Shown: one piece after another, positions 44,273-46,247 of the stretch | Layout: the number at the start of each line of letters is the position of its first letter | Numbering within the stretch: position 1 is the first letter of the stretch | Assembly: GCA_001464385.1 (NCBI GenBank) | Contig: LNFB01000227.1 | Span: 1-46,247 of the forward strand | Direction: 5' to 3' | From: Deltaproteobacteria bacterium Ga0077550 | GTDB lineage: Bacteria > Myxococcota_A > Polyangia > Nannocystales > Nannocystaceae | Length of the DNA stretch: 46,247 nt | Notes under the pieces: model-generated | Database searches by the model: none | What the model saw: the letters and a program-made list of their open reading frames with translations, nothing else | What the model was told of the DNA's origin: nothing | Made by a program: the position numbers and the translations under genes

Positions 44273-45877
44273 ATGTCCGAGGTGCTGGCCGACGAAGCGG
44301 TGCTCGCCGGACTGATCGAGCAGTTCGCGTCGCCCTACGACTTCCTGCGCGAGCTCGTGCAGAACGGGCTCGACGCCGGCGCCTCGCGGATCGACGTCGT
44401 GTTGCGGGAGCACGCCGGGGACGACGAGGCTTCGACGGTGCTCGAGATCGCGGTGCGGGACGACGGCTGCGGCATGACCGAGGCTGTGATCGACAACGAG
44501 CTCGCGCGGCTGTTCGTGTCGTCCAAGCGCAACGACCGGACGATGGCCGGCGGCTTCGGGGTCGGGTTCGTCAGCGTGTTCGCGTGGCGCCCGGACGCGG
44601 TGCTGCTGCAGACCGGGCGCCACGGCGAGGCCTGGGAGCTCGACTTCGACGCCCGCGGGCGGTTCTCCAAGCAGCAGGTGGTCGAGCCGATCGAGGGCAC
44701 GACGGTGCGGCTGTTCCGCCGCGACCGCGCGGGCGCGCGTGAGGCGACCGCGCGGGAGATCCGGCGGACGCTGTGGCGCTGGTGCCGGTTCTGTCGCCTC
44801 CAGGTCTGGTTCGACCAGGACGAGCACGCCGCGCCCGAGCTCGTCACCGACACCGTCGACGCCCCCGATGCGGCGGTCAGCGTCGAGCACCGGGGTGGCG
44901 ACACGCACGTCCGCGTCGCGTTCGCGCCCCGCGGTCGCGCCATCCTCCTGCGCAACGCGTTGGTCCTCGCCGAGGGCCGCCCCGACGCCCTCGTCCCGCG
45001 GGTCGTCGCCGAGAACCCGGACTCCGCCGAGCACCTCGACATCTGGGCAGACTCGGCGGCGTGGCGCACGGACATCGCCCGCGATCACGTCGTCGACGAC
45101 GCGGGCCGCCGGACCATCGAGGCGCGGATGATCAACCTGCTGCACGCGTGCCGCAGTGCGCTCGTCGACGAGCTCCAGGCCGTGGCTGCCCTGCCCCACA
45201 CCGCCGAGGTCCACGCCCGCTACTCCGCGCTGCACGCCCACCTCCGACTCGAGCGACGGGCGATCCCCGAGCTCGCGCACGGCCGCGCGCTGCTGCGCGG
45301 CGTCGACGGCCCGCTGTCGATGGAGGCGCTGATCGAGGCGGCGACGTGGCGCGTCGTCGCGCTGCTCGACGTCGATCACGGTGAGATCCGCCGCGACGCC
45401 GGCGTCCCGTTGCTCGTCGCCGACGTCGACGATCGCGAGGGCTGGCTCGCCGCCTGGCTCGCGGAGCACGGCCTCGGGTGCGAGGCGCTCGATCACCTCG
45501 TCCACGACGTCGAGCCGGCCGCGCGCGCTCCAGGCGATCTCGCGGGGCGCGTGGCCGCCATCGCCCGACGCGTCGGCTTCGCGCGCGACGTGTACGTCGG
45601 CGCGTTCCAGGGCCCGATCGGTCGACCCTTCGCCGCCCAGCTCGACGACACCACGCTCCGCGTCGCCATGCCCCCGGCCCGCGCACCGATGCGACGCGCG
45701 CTGCTCTGGCTCGACACCCGCCACCCACTCTACCGCGCGGCGCTCGAGGTTCCACCCGCGGTGGCGGCTGCCACCCTCGCCCTCGCGGTCGGTCGCGAGC
45801 TCGGGGCAAAGCCGGCCGCGATCATGCGGGCGGTCGACACGATGCGAGCGACCGAGTCCTCCGGAGGCACGCGTTGA
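44273..45877 (+). CDS. HSP90-like GHKL ATPase
   Basis: A 534-residue protein. The Bergerat ATP-binding fold occupies about 1-180: N-box FLRELVQNGLDAGA (E27, N31, D34), G1 box DDGCGM (63-68), and G2 box GGFGVGF (93-99). LARLFVSSKRNDRTMAGGFGVGFVSVF matches HSP90/MutL-like lids. The remaining ~340 residues do not match HSP90 middle or dimerisation domains that I can recognise, and the total is shorter than HtpG. The partner protein is encoded immediately downstream, coupled by overlapping TGA/TTG. A chaperone or nucleic-acid processing ATPase with that partner is inferred. The start is near-leaderless. Confidence 0.8.
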   Translation: MSEVLADEAVLAGLIEQFASPYDFLRELVQNGLDAGASRIDVVLREHAGDDEASTVLEIAVRDDGCGMTEAVIDNELARLFVSSKRNDRTMAGGFGVGFVSVFAWRPDAVLLQTGRHGEAWELDFDARGRFSKQQVVEPIEGTTVRLFRRDRAGAREATAREIRRTLWRWCRFCRLQVWFDQDEHAAPELVTDTVDAPDAAVSVEHRGGDTHVRVAFAPRGRAILLRNALVLAEGRPDALVPRVVAENPDSAEHLDIWADSAAWRTDIARDHVVDDAGRRTIEARMINLLHACRSALVDELQAVAALPHTAEVHARYSALHAHLRLERRAIPELAHGRALLRGVDGPLSMEALIEAATWRVVALLDVDHGEIRRDAGVPLLVADVDDREGWLAAWLAEHGLGCEALDHLVHDVEPAARAPGDLAGRVAAIARRVGFARDVYVGAFQGPIGRPFAAQLDDTTLRVAMPPARAPMRRALLWLDTRHPLYRAALEVPPAVAAATLALAVGRELGAKPAAIMRAVDTMRATESSGGTR

Positions 45878-46247
45878 GCGACGCGGTCACGCGCGCGGTG
45901 CTCGCCTGCCGCATGGCGCCCGCGGGCCCGCGGACGCGGCGCTTCACGGTCGATCGCGTCGAGGCGCTCGCGCGCCAGCGAACACGCTCGCAGGATCGGT
46001 GGGCGTGGACGCTCCACGTCGTGCGCGGGCTGTTCTCGCTCGTCGACGGCGCCAACCTCCGGCTCGAGTACACCTACCCCACGGCCGAGCAGGACCACCT
46101 GCGCATCGCGCTGTGGTTCGACGCGTCCGCGCTGTCGGGCCTGCCGGTCGGTGGGCTGCTCGACGCGGCGCTCGATCCCGGCAAGCCCGACCACGACGGC
46201 GCGCTCGTCGAGCGCCAGCGGCGGTTCCTGCATCGCCTCGGACGGGG
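45874..46247 (+). CDS. Coupled protein of unknown function, TTG start, truncated by window end
   Basis: A frame opens with TTG at 45874, overlapping the ATPase stop at 45875-45877 (TTGA), and stays open to the window edge, at least 124 codons. A GGAGG lies 6 nt before the TTG, the best Shine-Dalgarno in the window, which decides the start. The visible protein begins SDAVTRAVLACRMAPAGPRTRRFTVDRVE and continues with SQDRWAWTLHVVRGLFSLVD and LDPGKPDHDGALVERQRRFLHRLG. No family is recognised from this part. The tight coupling argues for a stoichiometric partner of the GHKL ATPase. Confidence 0.6.
   Translation, partial: MSDAVTRAVLACRMAPAGPRTRRFTVDRVEALARQRTRSQDRWAWTLHVVRGLFSLVDGANLRLEYTYPTAEQDHLRIALWFDASALSGLPVGGLLDAALDPGKPDHDGALVERQRRFLHRLGR

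Noticed and set aside
42686..45724. A 1012-codon minus-strand frame
   Set aside because: It lies antisense to both the symporter and the ATPase genes and has an Arg/Gln/His-rich shadow composition with no domain.

Overview
The window is about 46 kb of very GC-rich DNA with strong G/C in third codon positions and about 40 protein genes. It most resembles a predatory or soil myxobacterium of the Nannocystis/Plesiocystis type (Myxococcota). The reasons are the many surface lipoproteins whose lipobox is followed by a Ser/Thr/Gly linker and a Cys-rich or calcium-binding domain, an ECF sigma factor next to a Ser/Thr kinase with a TPR-like tail, and a YfhO-like membrane protein. I see no rRNA, tRNA, CRISPR array, insertion sequence, phage gene or attachment site. 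No stretch longer than 300 bases lacks a gene; the longest is 261 bp (21653-21913).

Layout. 1-5.2 kb: end of a lytic transglycosylase, an M14 carboxypeptidase, then a cassette of exported protein, ECF sigma factor and one-span membrane protein (probable anti-sigma), followed by a Cys-rich lipoprotein. A 40-bp promoter-like element occurs twice, at the start of the sigma gene and before the lipoprotein. 5.2-9 kb: four lipoproteins of unknown role. 9-13.7 kb: trpS, two SAM methyltransferases and a TIGR03032 protein in a co-directional run. 13.7-17.8 kb: small membrane protein, SF2 helicase, two lipoproteins. 17.8-21.7 kb: TPR-kinase with its partner ECF sigma factor, and a small STAS-like protein. 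21.9-25.8 kb: a trans-sulfuration PLP enzyme and a long Cys-repeat lipoprotein. 25.9-31.3 kb: tandem Cys-rich paralogues, a di-heme-type lipoprotein, and a LysR regulator divergent from a catalase-fold lipoprotein. 31.4-36.9 kb: YfhO-like membrane protein, lone ExbD/TolR, a glyoxalase-fold protein with a histone H1-like tail, and a carboxypeptidase-regulatory-like lipoprotein. 36.9-42.2 kb: an MMPL exporter with a DUF3261 lipoprotein, and a seven-repeat FG-GAP lipoprotein. 42.2-46.2 kb: GNAT acetyltransferase, SSF symporter, and a GHKL (HSP90-like) ATPase translationally coupled through a TTG start to a gene cut by the window edge.

How it works together. The window is dominated by envelope biology: about 15 predicted lipoproteins and several membrane proteins, with two ECF sigma systems of different design. 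One has a probable membrane anti-sigma factor. The other appears to be kinase-controlled, because its sigma region 2.2 has lost conserved acidic residues and gained a threonine. A window-wide pattern is a TANNNT -10-like hexamer ending 5-9 nt before the start codon of at least 13 genes, without a clear Shine-Dalgarno, which suggests frequent leaderless transcription. This pattern also helped choose starts, several of them GTG.
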